Shown here one piece after another: positions 37,061 to 49,000 of a stretch of DNA of 64,000 nucleotides. Below the pieces are notes generated by a model that searched no databases, had not been told where the DNA came from, and worked only from the letters and a program-made list of their open reading frames with translations. Every line of letters starts with the position of its first letter. The stretch's first letter is position 1. The DNA lies in NCBI RefSeq assembly GCF_016862935.1, contig NZ_BONX01000007.1, positions 248,001-312,000 on the forward strand, given 5' to 3'. Position numbers and translations under genes: made by a program. The DNA comes from Plantactinospora mayteni (GTDB taxonomy: Bacteria > Actinomycetota > Actinomycetes > Mycobacteriales > Micromonosporaceae).

Positions 37061-40000
37061 GTGCCCACAAGTGACCTGAACCGTGCCGAGGCCGGGCCGA
37101 CGACGGAAACCGCGCCGGACCGGCACCGGATCCTCGTGGAGTGGAACGAGACGGTCCGGCCGGCACCCCCGGCGACCTGGCCAGACCTCTTCGCCGAGCA
37201 GGTACGCCGGGCACCCGGTGCGGTCGCGGTGGTCTGCGAGGACGTCGAGCTGACGTACGCCGAACTCGATACCCGGGCGGACCGGCTCGCACACGCGCTG
37301 CGGGCCCGGGGTGTCGGGCCGGAGCGGGTGGTGGCGCTCTGCCTGCCCCGCTCGGTCGACATGATCGTGGCCGAGGTGGCGGTGCTCAAGGCCGGCGGCG
37401 CCTACCTGCCGGTGGACCAGGACTATCCGGCCGAGCGGATCGGCTTCATGCTGGCCGACGCCCGGCCGGTCTGCCTGGTCAGCACGGCGGAACTGGCCGG
37501 TGAGCTGCCGGAGACCCCGGGCCTGCCGAGACTGCTGCTCGACGAGCTGACCGACACCGATCAGGTCGAGCCGGGCGGCCCGGGAGGGTTGCCGCCGCTG
37601 GCCCCGGAGAACGCCGCGTACGTCATCTACACCTCCGGGTCGACCGGCCGACCCAAGGGAGTCGTCGTCTCGCACGCCGGGGTGGCCAAACTGGTCGCCA
37701 CCCAGCGCGCCCGGCTCGGCGTCGGGCCGCAGAGCCGGGTACTCCAGTTCGCCTCGCCCAGCTTCGACGTGGCGTTCTGGGACCTCTGCCTCGGGCTGCT
37801 CTCCGGCGGCCGGCTGGTGGTGGTACCGGCCGAGCGTCGGGTGCCCGGCCCGGCGCTGACCGAGTACGCCCACCGGCACGGCGTGACCTTCATGATCCTG
37901 CCGCCCGCGCTGCTCGCCGCGATGCCCCGGGAGCTCACCCTGCCGGCCGGGGCGACCCTGCTGGCCGGTACCGAGCGGGTATCCCCGGAACTGGTCGCCC
38001 GGTGGGCACAGGGCCGACCGATGTTCAACGCGTACGGGCCGACCGAGGCGACCGTCAACTCGACGCTGGGGGAGTGCGACCCGCAGACCCCGCCCGGTGC
38101 CGTGGTGCCGATCGGCCGCCCCGACCCCGGCACCCGGTGCTATGTGCTGGACGCCGCCCTCCAGCCGGTGCCGGTCGGCGCCACCGGCGAGCTGTACCTC
38201 GGCGGGACCGGGCTGGCCCGGGGCTATCTCGGCCAGCCGGGGCTGACCGCGCAGCGCTTCGTCGCCGACCCGTACGGGCCGGCCGGCGGGCGGCTCTACC
38301 GCACCGGTGACCTGGTGCGCTGGCTGCCGGACGGGCGGCTGGAGTTCCTCGGTCGCGCCGACGACCAGGTGAAGATCCGGGGGTACCGAATCGAGCCGGG
38401 CGAGATCGAGTCCGTACTCGCCCAACATCCGGCGGTCGGCCAGGTCGCCGTACTGGCCCGGCCGGGGCGGGACGGTCAACAGCGGCTCGCCGCGTACGTC
38501 GTACCGGCGCTGGACCGGCCGGCGGACCGGGACGCCGAGGTGGAGTCGACCCGGGTGGACGACTGGCAGAAGCTGCACGAACTGCTCTACACGGCCGGGC
38601 GTACCGAGTCGTTCGGGGAGAACTTCACCGGCTGGAACAGCAGCTACGACGGGCTGCCGATCCCGCTCGCCGAGATGCGCCAGTGGCGGGACCGGACGGT
38701 GCAGCGCATTCTCGCGCTGCGCCCGCGCCGGGTGCTGGAGATCGGCGTCGGCAGCGGTCTGCTGCTGGCGAAGGTGGCGCCGGAGGTGGAGGCGTACTGG
38801 GGTACCGACCTCTCCCCGGCGGCGATCGAGGCGCTCCGCGACCAGGTGGCGACGGTACCGGCGCTGGCCGGTCGGGTCGAGCTGCGGGCCCAGCCGGCCG
38901 ACGTCGTCGACGGGCTGCCGGCCGGCTTCTTCGACACCGTCGTGCTGAACTCGGTGGTCCAGTACTTCCCGAGCGTCGACTACCTGGCCGACGTGCTGCG
39001 CCGGGCGGTCGCCCTGCTCGCGCCCGGCGGCACCGTCTTCGTCGGCGACGTACGCAACCTGCGGTTGCACCGCACGCTGCGCGGGGCGATCGAGGCGGGC
39101 CGCCGCCGGCCGGACCCCGACGGCCGGCAGGTCGCGCTGGCCGCCGTCGAGCAGGGCCTCCGCTGGGAGGGCGAGCTGCTGCTCGACCCCGACCTCTTCC
39201 CGGCGCTGGCCCGGGAGCTTCCGGCGATCGCCGGGGTCGACCTCTGGGTCAAGCGCGGCCACCCGCACAACGAACTCACCCGCTACCGGTACGACGTCGT
39301 GCTGCGCACCACCGCCCACGCCCAGTCCACGATGGACGACGCCGTCGAGCTGCCCTGGAGCGCCGAGCCGGCCGGGCTCGCCGGGCTGGCCGAGCGACTC
39401 GACTCGGCACGCCCGGCCGTCCTGCGGGTGACCGGGGTACCGAACGCCCGGCTCGACGCCGACCTCGCCGCCCACCGCGAACTCTCCACCGATGCCGATG
39501 CCGATGCCGATGCCGATGCCGATGCCGACGCCGACGCCGACCCGACACCGACCGGCGACCCCGGGTCGACCGCCGGGCCCAGGCCGACCGCTGCCAGCGG
39601 GCCGACCGGCAACACCGGGCCGAGCGGTGGCACCGGGCCGACCGGTGCGCCGGCCGTCGATCCCGAGGCGGTGTACGAGCTGGCCGAGCGGCACGGCTAC
39701 CGGGTCGACGTCACCTGGTCCGGTGCCGCCGACGACGGCCGCCTCGACCTGCTCTTCTCCCGCCCGGACGTGACGCCCGCCGGACCTGCGTACCGGCCCA
39801 CCCTGCCGGAGTCGGCCCCGCTGCACCGGTACGCCAACCGGCCGGCGCCGTTCCGGGACGTCACCGCGCTCCTCGCCGAGCTGCGCACGTACGCCCGCAG
39901 TTGGCTGCCCGACCACATGGTGCCGGCCGCCTTCGTACCCCTGCACAGGCTGCCGGTGCTGCCCAGCGGCAAGCTGGACCGGGCCAGCCTGCCGGCGCCG

Positions 40001-43000
40001 GACTTCGCGGCACCGAGTACCGGAGCCCGGCCCCGGGACGCCCGCGAGGAGGTGCTCTGCGCCCTCTACGCCGAGGTGCTCGGGCTGCCCGAGGTCGGGG
40101 TGGAGGACGACTTCTTCGCCCTCGGCGGGGACAGCATCGTCTCGATCCAGCTCGTGATCCGGGCCCGGCAGGCCGGGCTGGTGGTCACGCCGCGCCAGGT
40201 CTTCCAGCGCCGTACCGTCGCCGAGCTGGCTCCGGTGGCCGAGTCGCTCTCGCGCGGTGTGGAGGACGATCCCGAGGCCGGGGTCGGCGAGTATCCGCTC
40301 ACCCCGATCATGCGCTGGCTGGACGGGTGCGGTGGGCAGATCGACGCGTTCGCGCAGTGGCTGGCGGTCCGGGTACCGGCCGAGGCGACCGCCGAGCGAC
40401 TGGCCGGCGCGCTCCAGGCGGTGCTGGACCGGCACGACGTACTCCGGTCCCGGCTGGTCCGGGCCACCCCGGAGCGGCCGGGCCGGCTGGTGGTGCCGGC
40501 GCCCGGCACGGTGCCGGCGGCGGACCGGCTGCGCCGGATCGACGTCGCCGGGCTGACCGACGAGGCGCTGCGGGACCGGATCTCCGTCGCCGCCGACGAG
40601 GCGGGCGCGCGGCTGGCCCCGGAGGACGGCGTCATGCTCCAGGCGGTCTGGCTGGACGCCGGCCCGGATCGGCCCGGCCGGCTGGTCGTGCTGGTGCACC
40701 ACGTGGTGGTCGACGGCGTCTCCTGGCGGATCCTGCTGCCCGACCTGGCAGCGGCCTGGGCGGACGTGCTGGCCGGGCGGACACCCCGGCTGGAGCCGGT
40801 CGGCACCCCGCTGCGTCGCTGGGCGGAGCTGGTGCACGCCGACGCCGAGTCGGCGGAGCGGACCGCCGAGCTGCCACTCTGGACGGAGCTGCTGCGCGGC
40901 GACGATCCGGCGCTGGCGGACCGACCACTGGACCCGGTCGGCGACCTCGACAGCGTCCGCCGGCTCACCCTGCGGCTGCCGGCCGAGCGGACCGCACCGC
41001 TGCTCACCAGCATCCCGGCGGCGTTCTCCGCCGGGGTCAACGACGTGCTGCTCACCGCGCTCGCGCTGGCTCTCGCCGACTGGCGCCGCCGCCGGGGGAC
41101 CGGCGTGCCCGGAGCCGCGCTGGTGGCGCTGGAGGGGCACGGCCGGGAGGAGCAGGTCGCGGACGGCGTCGACCTGTCCCGCACGCTCGGCTGGTTCACC
41201 AGCATCTTCCCGGTCCGGCTCGACCCCGGTCCGATCGACCTCGACGAGGCGCTGGCCGGCGGCGAGGACGCCGGTCGGGCCCTGAAGCGGATCAAGGAGG
41301 GGTTGCGGGCCATCCCCGACCACGGGCTCGGGTACGGGCTGCTGCGGCACCTCAACCCGGAGACCGCCGCCGTACTGGCCGGGCTGCCGCAGCCGCAGAT
41401 CAGCTTCAACTACCTCGGCCGGTTCGGGGTGGAGTCGTCGGCCGACGGCTGCTGGACCGCGCTGCCCGGGCTCGGCCTGCTCGCCGGTGGCTTCGACGCG
41501 GGGATGCCGGTGGCGCCGTACACGCTGGAGGTGAACGCGTTCACCGAGGATCGGCCGGACGGGCCCGGGCTCGGCGTGACCTGGGCCTGGCCGGCGGCGC
41601 TGCTCGGCGAGGCGGACGTGGCCGAGCTGGCGCAGGGCTGGTTCGCCGCGCTGGAGGCACTGGTCCGGCACGCCGCCCGCCCGGGGGCCGGCGGGCCGAG
41701 CCCGTCCGACTTCCCGCTGCTGCCGCTGCGGCAGGAGGACGTGGACGCGCTGGCCGCCGCCGTACCGGGGGTCGCCGACGTGCTGCCGCTGACCCCGTTG
41801 CAGGAGGGGTTCTACTTCCACGCGGTCGCTGGCGGGGCGGATCGGGACCCGTACCGGGTGCAGCAGGTGATCGCGCTGCGCGGGCCGCTGGACGCCGCCG
41901 CGCTGCGCCGGGCCGGGCAGGACATGCTCGACCGGCACGCCCCGCTGCGGGCCGCGTTTCCGCAGCTCGCCGACCTGCGGCCGGTGCAGCTTCTCGCGGA
42001 CGGCGTCACGCTGCCGTGGCGCGAGGTCGACCTGACCGGGTACCCCGAACCGGAGCGGGCGGCCGAGTTCGAGGCGCTGGCCGAGGCGGAACGGGCCGCC
42101 CCGTTCGACCTGACCCGGCCGCCGCTGCTGCGCTGCGTACTGGTCCGGTGGGCGGCGGAGCGGCACCGCCTGCTGCTCACCCACCACCACATCGTCACCG
42201 ACGGCTGGTCAGCCGGAGTGACCCTGCGGGACCTGCTCACCCGGTACGCCCCGGACGGCGAGCCGGACCGGTTGCCGCCGGTCACCCCGTACCGGCGCTA
42301 CCTCGAGTGGTTGGCCGGCCGGGACCGGTCGGCTGCCGAGGACGCCTGGCGGACGGCGCTGGCCGGGCTCGACGGTCCGACCCGGCTCGCCGCCGAGGCC
42401 GAGCCCGGCTTCGCCGGGATGTTCCACCCCGAGCGGTCCCGGGTGGCGCTGCCGTCCGAGGTGGCCGCCGGGCTGGCCGGTCGGGTCCGGGCGGCCGGGC
42501 TGACCGTGGGCAGCGTGCTGCATGCCGCCTGGGCGGTGGTGCTGGGCCGGCGCCTCGGCCGGCGCGACGTCGTGTTCGGCAGTACGGTCTCCGGCCGGCC
42601 GGCCGAACTGGACGGCGTCGAGGCGATGGTCGGGCTCTTCATCAACACCCTGCCGGTCCGGCTGCGCTGGACTCCGGCCGAACCGCTGGTCGAGCTGGCT
42701 GGCCGGCTCCAGCGGGAGCAGGCGGAACTCCTCGACGCGCAGCACCTCGGGCTGCCGGCGATCCAGCGGCTGGCCGGCGGCGGAGAGCTGTTCGACAGCC
42801 TGGTGGTGCTGGAGAACTATCCCGCCGACGCGATCCCGCGGCACCCCGGCGGGCTGGAACTGGCCGGGGTCGAGTTCCGGGAGGCGACCCACTATCCGGT
42901 CACCCTGCTGGTGTCGCCGGCCGGCGGGTCGCTGGACCTCACCGTGGAGTACGACCCGGACCGGATCGACGCCGCGACCGTACGCCAGCTCCGTACCGGG

Positions 43001-46000
43001 CTGGCCGAGGTGCTGGGCGTGTTCGTCGCCGAGCCGGACCGACCGGTCGGGCGGATCGACCTGCTGCCGGCGGCCGAGCGGGACACCGCGCTGACCCGGC
43101 TCGCCGGCCCGGTCGCCCCGGTACCGCCGCAGACCCTGGATGGGCTGGTCGCTGCGCAGGCGGCCCGGACCCCGGACGCGGTCGCGCTGATCGACGGCGA
43201 ACGGCAGCTCGGCTACGCCGAACTGGAGCGCCGCGCCGCCGCGCTGGCCCGGCGGCTGACCGCCCGGGGCATCCGGCCCGGTGACGTCGTCGCGGTGGCG
43301 GTACCCCGGTCGGCCGAGCTGGTGGTGGCGCTGCTCGGCGCGATGAAGGCGGGTGCCGCGTACCTGCCGTTGGACGTCACGCACCCCCGGGAACGGCTCT
43401 CCGGCGTGCTCGCCGACTCCGGCGCCCGGGCCGTCGTCTCCACAGTGGAGGTCATGGCCCGGCTGCCCCGGCCGGCCGGTGTGCCGCACCTGCTGGTCTC
43501 CGCGACGACGGAACCAGCGGGCCCGTCGAGCGCGTCCGGCGCCGCCACCCCGGCCGGTGACGGCGGCGACCCGGAAGCACCGGCGTACCTGATCTACACC
43601 TCCGGATCGACGGGCCGACCCAAGGGGGTACTCGTCGGCCACCGGGCGATCGTCAGCCAGCTCGCCTGGTCGCAGCGGCGGTTCGGGCTCGGTACCGACG
43701 ACCGGATGCTGCAACTCGCCCCGGCCAGCTTCGACACCTCGGTCTGGGAGATCTTCTGGCCGCTCTCCACCGGTGCCGCCGTGGTGCTGCCCGGCGAGGA
43801 CGAGGCCGGTGACCCGAGCCGGCTCGCCGGGCTGGTCCGCCGGCACCGGGTCAGCGCGGTCACCTTCGTACCCTCGCTGGTCGAGGCGTTCCTGCTCGCC
43901 GAGGAACTGTCCGCCGATCCCGGCTGGGCGGCCAGCCTGCGCTGGGTCTCCTGCGGTGGCGAGGCACTCTCGCCGGAACTGGCCCGGCGCTGGCAGGCGC
44001 TGACCAGCACCGCACTGGACAACTTCTACGGGCCGACCGAGACGGCGGTGCAGGTCACCTGGTGGGCGAACGACGGCGGCGCGGAACGCACCGTGCCGAT
44101 CGGCCGCCCGGTGGCCAACACCCGGCTGTACGTACTCGACGACTCCCTCCGGCCGGTGCCGCCCGGCGTACCCGGCGAGCTGTACGTCGCCGGCACCCAG
44201 CTCGGGTACGGCTACCACGCCCGGTTCGGGCTGACCGCCGAGCGTTTCGTCGCCGACCCGTACGGGCCGGCGGGGCAGCGCATGTACCGCACCGGTGACC
44301 TGGTGCGGTGGCGTGTCGACGGCGTACTCGAATACGTCGGGCGCGGCGACGACCAGGTCAAGATCCGGGGGCACCGGATCGACCTCGGTGAGGTGGAGGC
44401 GGTGCTCCGGGCCGGGCCGGGTGTGGCGCAGGCGGTCGCCGCCGCCCGGGTCGACGGGCGGGGCCGGACCGGTCTGGTCGGTTACCTGGTGCCGGTCGCC
44501 GGGCTCCGGCTCGACGTCGAGGCGGTCCGCGCGGCGGCCCGGGCCGGGCTGCCCGAGTCGATGGTGCCGGGCCGGTTCGTGCTGCTCGACGCGCTGCCGC
44601 TGACCCCCAGCGGCAAACTCGACCGCGCCGCCCTGCCCGCGCCGCAGACCACGACGGCTGCCGGCCCGTTCGGCTCGTCCGCGACGGCTGCCACGTCCGC
44701 TCCGGCCGTTCCGTCTGATGTGGACAGGCCGATCCGGCCCGCCGGAGGCGGTGCGGCCGAGCGGCGGCTCCGGGAGGTCTTCGCCGAGGTGCTCGGGCTG
44801 CCCGAGGTCGGTGCCGACGGGGACTTCTTCGCCCTGGGCGGCGACAGCATCCTCTCCATCGCGGTCTCCAGCCGGGCCCGCCGGCACGGGCTGGCGCTCG
44901 CCCCGCGCGACGTCTTCCGGCACCGGACCCCACGGGCGCTGGCCGGGGCAGCCGGCGGCGACGCCGCCCTGTCCCCGAATGACCCGCCGGTTGCGGCCGG
45001 TGGTGACGTGGCCCTGTCCCCGAGTGGCCCGTCCGCTGTGGCCGGTGCCGTGTCGATGACCGCCGCATCGGCGGCTGGCCCTTCGCCGGCCGGCACCCCT
45101 ATCTCGGTCGGAAGCGGCGCCGTGGGCGAGCCGGCTGCGGATCCGGACGAGCGGGGTGAGGTGCCGCTACTGCCGATCGTGCACTGGCTTCGGGAGACCG
45201 GGCTGCCGATCGACCGGTTCACCCTGAGCACGCTGCTGGTCGTACCGGCGTCCCTGGACCTCGGGTCGCTGGTCGGCGTACTCCAGGCGGTGCTGGACCG
45301 GCACGCCGGGCTGCGGCTTCGGCTGCGCCGGATCGCCTCGGTGCTCTGGTCGCTGGAGACGACGCCGGCCGGCCCGGTGCGGGCGGCCGACCTGGTACGC
45401 CGGGTCGACGTGACCGGGCTGGACGACGCCGGGCTGCGCGCCGTACTGGCCCAGGAGTCCACCGCCGCCACCGACCGGCTGGCCCCGGACCAGGGGAGCC
45501 TGCTCCAGGCGGTCTGGTTCGACTCCGGCGATCGGCCCGGCCGGCTGCTGCTGGCTGCCCATCACCTGGCGGTCGACGGCGTCTCCTGGCGGATCCTGCT
45601 GGCGGACCTGGCCAGCGCCTGGGCCTCGGTACGGGCAGGCCAGCCCCCGCGACTCGCCCCGGTCGGCACCTCGCTGCGGCGGTACGCCCGGGTGCTCGGC
45701 GAGCACGCACACCGCCCCGAGCGGCTGGCCGAACTGCCGCACTGGGTCGAGACGCTCGCCCCCGGAGCGGAGCTGCTGCCGGCGCAGACCCGGCCGACGG
45801 CGGGACCGGCCCGGCAACACGTCGTACGGCTCGACCCGGCCGAGACGCTGCCGCTGCTCACCGCCGTACCGGCGGCGGCCGGTGCCGAGGTCACCGGAGT
45901 GCTGCTCGCGGCACTCCGGCTCGCGGTGACCCGCTGGCAGCACCGGCACGGCCGCGACGGCGATGCCGACCTGCTCGTCGACCTCGAACGGCACGGCCGG

Positions 46001-49000
46001 GAGGAGATCGAACCCGACCTCGACCTGTCCCGCACGGTCGGCTGGTTCACCAGCGTCCAGCCGGTACGCCTGCCGTCCGGCACCGACCCCGCCGAGCTGC
46101 TGGCCACGGTCGGCGAGCGGATCCGGGCCGTACCGGACGGCGGCCTCGGCCACGGGCTGCTGCGGTACCTGAACGCGCAGGCGGCGCCGATCCTGGCCGG
46201 GCTCTCCTCGGCCCAGGTGCTGTTCCACTACTACGGCCGGTTCCCCGGCGGCAGCGGGCTGGACTGGACACCGGCGGCCGAGTCCGACGCGATCACCGTC
46301 GTCAACGGCGGGCTGGGCCTGTCCCACCTGGTCCAGGTCGACGCGGTCGCCACCGAGACTCCGGCCGGGCCGGTGCTGACGGCGACCTGGACCTGGCCGG
46401 ACGGTGTGCTGGACGAGCCGGACGTGGCCGGGTTGGCCGCCGAGTGGCTCGACGCGCTCCGCGAACTCACCGCCGCCGTGACCCGGCCGCCCGGCACCGC
46501 CGATCGGGGCGGGGCAGCCCAGCGGCCCGTGATCGCGGGCGGGATGGCGCTGAGCCGCGACGAGGTCGACCGGATCGAGCGGACCAGTCCGGTACCGGTG
46601 GCGGAGATCTGGCCGCTCTCGCCGTTGCAGGAGGGGCTCTACTTCCACGCCAGCTACGACACCTCGACGCTGGACGTCTACACCGCGCAGGACACGTTCG
46701 ACCTCGGGTACCGGCTGGACCTGGACCGGCTGCGCCGGGCCGGCGCCGCGCTGCTGGCCCGCAACCCCAGCATGCGGGCCGGGTTCGCCAGCGTCGGGCT
46801 GCCCCAGCCGGTGCAGTTCGTCGGGGTGGCCCCCGAACTGCCGGTGACCGAGGTGGACCTGACCGACCTCGACCCGGAAGCCCAGCGAACCCGGATGGCC
46901 GAGCTGATGGCCGAGGACCGGCGTACCCGGTTCGACCTGACCCGGCCGCCGCTGTGCCGGCTGCTGCTGCTCCGGCTCGGCGACGACCGGGACCGGCTGG
47001 TCGTCAGCCACCACCTGGTGCTCTGGGACGGCTGGTCCGAGGAACTCTTCGTCGAGCAGCTCTTCACGCTCTACCAGCGCGACGGCGACGACCGGGACCT
47101 GCCGCCGGCCGGCTCCTATCGGGACCACCTGGAATGGCTGGCCAGCCAGGACACCGAGCGGGCCGGTCGCGCCTGGCGGGACGCCCTCGCCGGGCTCGCC
47201 GAACCGACCCTGGTCGCCCCGGAGGCGAGCCTGACCCCGGTCGTACCGGACCGGGTCCGGGCCGAACTGCCGACCGCGCTCGGCGACCGGCTGCGCGGGC
47301 TGGCCCGCCGGCATGGGCTGACCCTCAACACCGTGCTCACCGCGGCCTGGGGGCTGGTCCTCGGCGGCCACCTCGGCCGCACCGACGTCGTGTTCGGGAT
47401 GACCGTCGCCGGCCGGCACGCGGACGTGCCGCACGTGGAGAACATCATCGGGCTCTTCCTCAACACCGTGCCGGTACGCGTCACCGCCGAGCCCGCCGAA
47501 CCCGTGCTCGGCCTGCTCCGCCGGCTCGGGGAGCAGCGGATCGACCTGATGCCGCACGACCACCTCGGACTCGGCGCGGTGCAGCGGGCCAGCGGACACG
47601 CCCGGCTCTTCGACACGCTCTACGTGTTGCAGAACTTCGTCGACGAGGGGGAGTCGGCCCGGCTGCGGGACCGGCACGGCATCGCCGCCGTCGACGGGGT
47701 GGACGCCACCCACTATCCGCTGACCCTGGTGGTCACCCCGGCGCAGCGGCTCCGGGTGGCCCTGGACCACCGCCCGGACGTCGTACCCGGGCAGGTGGCT
47801 CGGGCTCTGCTGGACCGGTTCGTCGCGCTGCTGGCCCGGCTGGTCGCCGAGCCGGAGATCCCGGTCGGCCGGCTCGACCTGCTCACCGGGGCGGAACGGG
47901 CCGAGCTGGCCGCCGAGTGGACGGCCACCCGGCACCCGCTCGGCACCGAGTCCGTTGCCGACCTGCTGGCCGAGCGGGCCGCCCGGACCCCGGACGCGGT
48001 CGCGCTGGTCTTCGCCGGCCGCACCCTGACGTACGCCGAGTTCGACGCCCGGATCAACCGGCTGGCCCGGCTGCTGGTGGCCAGGGGAGCCGGACCCGAG
48101 CGAGTGGTCGCGCTGGCGCTGCCCCGGTCGATCGAGATGGTGGTCGCGCTCTTCGCGGTACTCCGCACCGGTGCCGCGTACCTGCCGCTGGAACTCGACC
48201 ACCCGGCCGACCGGCTGGCCTTCGTACTCGCCGACACCGCGCCGATGTGCCTGCTGACCGTGACCCCGGTTCGGCCCGTACTGCCAGGGACCGACACCCC
48301 GACCGTGCCGCTCGACGATCCGGCGGTACTCGCCGAGCTGGCCGGACTCTCGGGTGCGGCGCTCACCGACGCCGAACTGCCGGCCGGGTTCGCCCGGACC
48401 GATCCGGACCGGCTGGAACATCCGGCGTACCTGATCTACACCTCCGGCTCGACAGGGCGGCCGAAGGGGGTGGTGACGCCGTACCGGGGGCTGACGAACA
48501 TGCAGCTCAACCACCGGGAGGCGATCTTCGACCCGACCGTGGCGGCGGCCGGTGGCCGGCGACTGCGGATCGCGCACACCGTCTCGTTCGCCTTCGACAT
48601 GTCCTGGGAGGAACTGCTCTGGCTGGTCGAGGGGCACGAGGTGCACGTCTGCGACGAGGAGCTGCGCCGGGACGCGCAGGCGCTGGTCGCCTACTGTGAC
48701 CGGCACCGGATCGACGTCGTCAACGTCACCCCGAGCTACGCGCACCACCTGATCGAGGAGGGCCTGCTCGACCGGTCCGAGTCGGCCGCCGAGCCGACCG
48801 AGGACGGCGCCCACCCTGGCGGCCGGCATCGGCCGGTACTGGTGCTGCTCGGCGGCGAGGCGGTCTCCGACACGGTCTGGGCGCGGTTGCGGGACACCGA
48901 GGAGACGGCCGGCTACAACCTCTACGGGCCGACCGAGTACACCATCAACACGCTGGGCGGCGGCACCCTGGACAGTGCCACCCCGACCGTGGGCCGGGCG

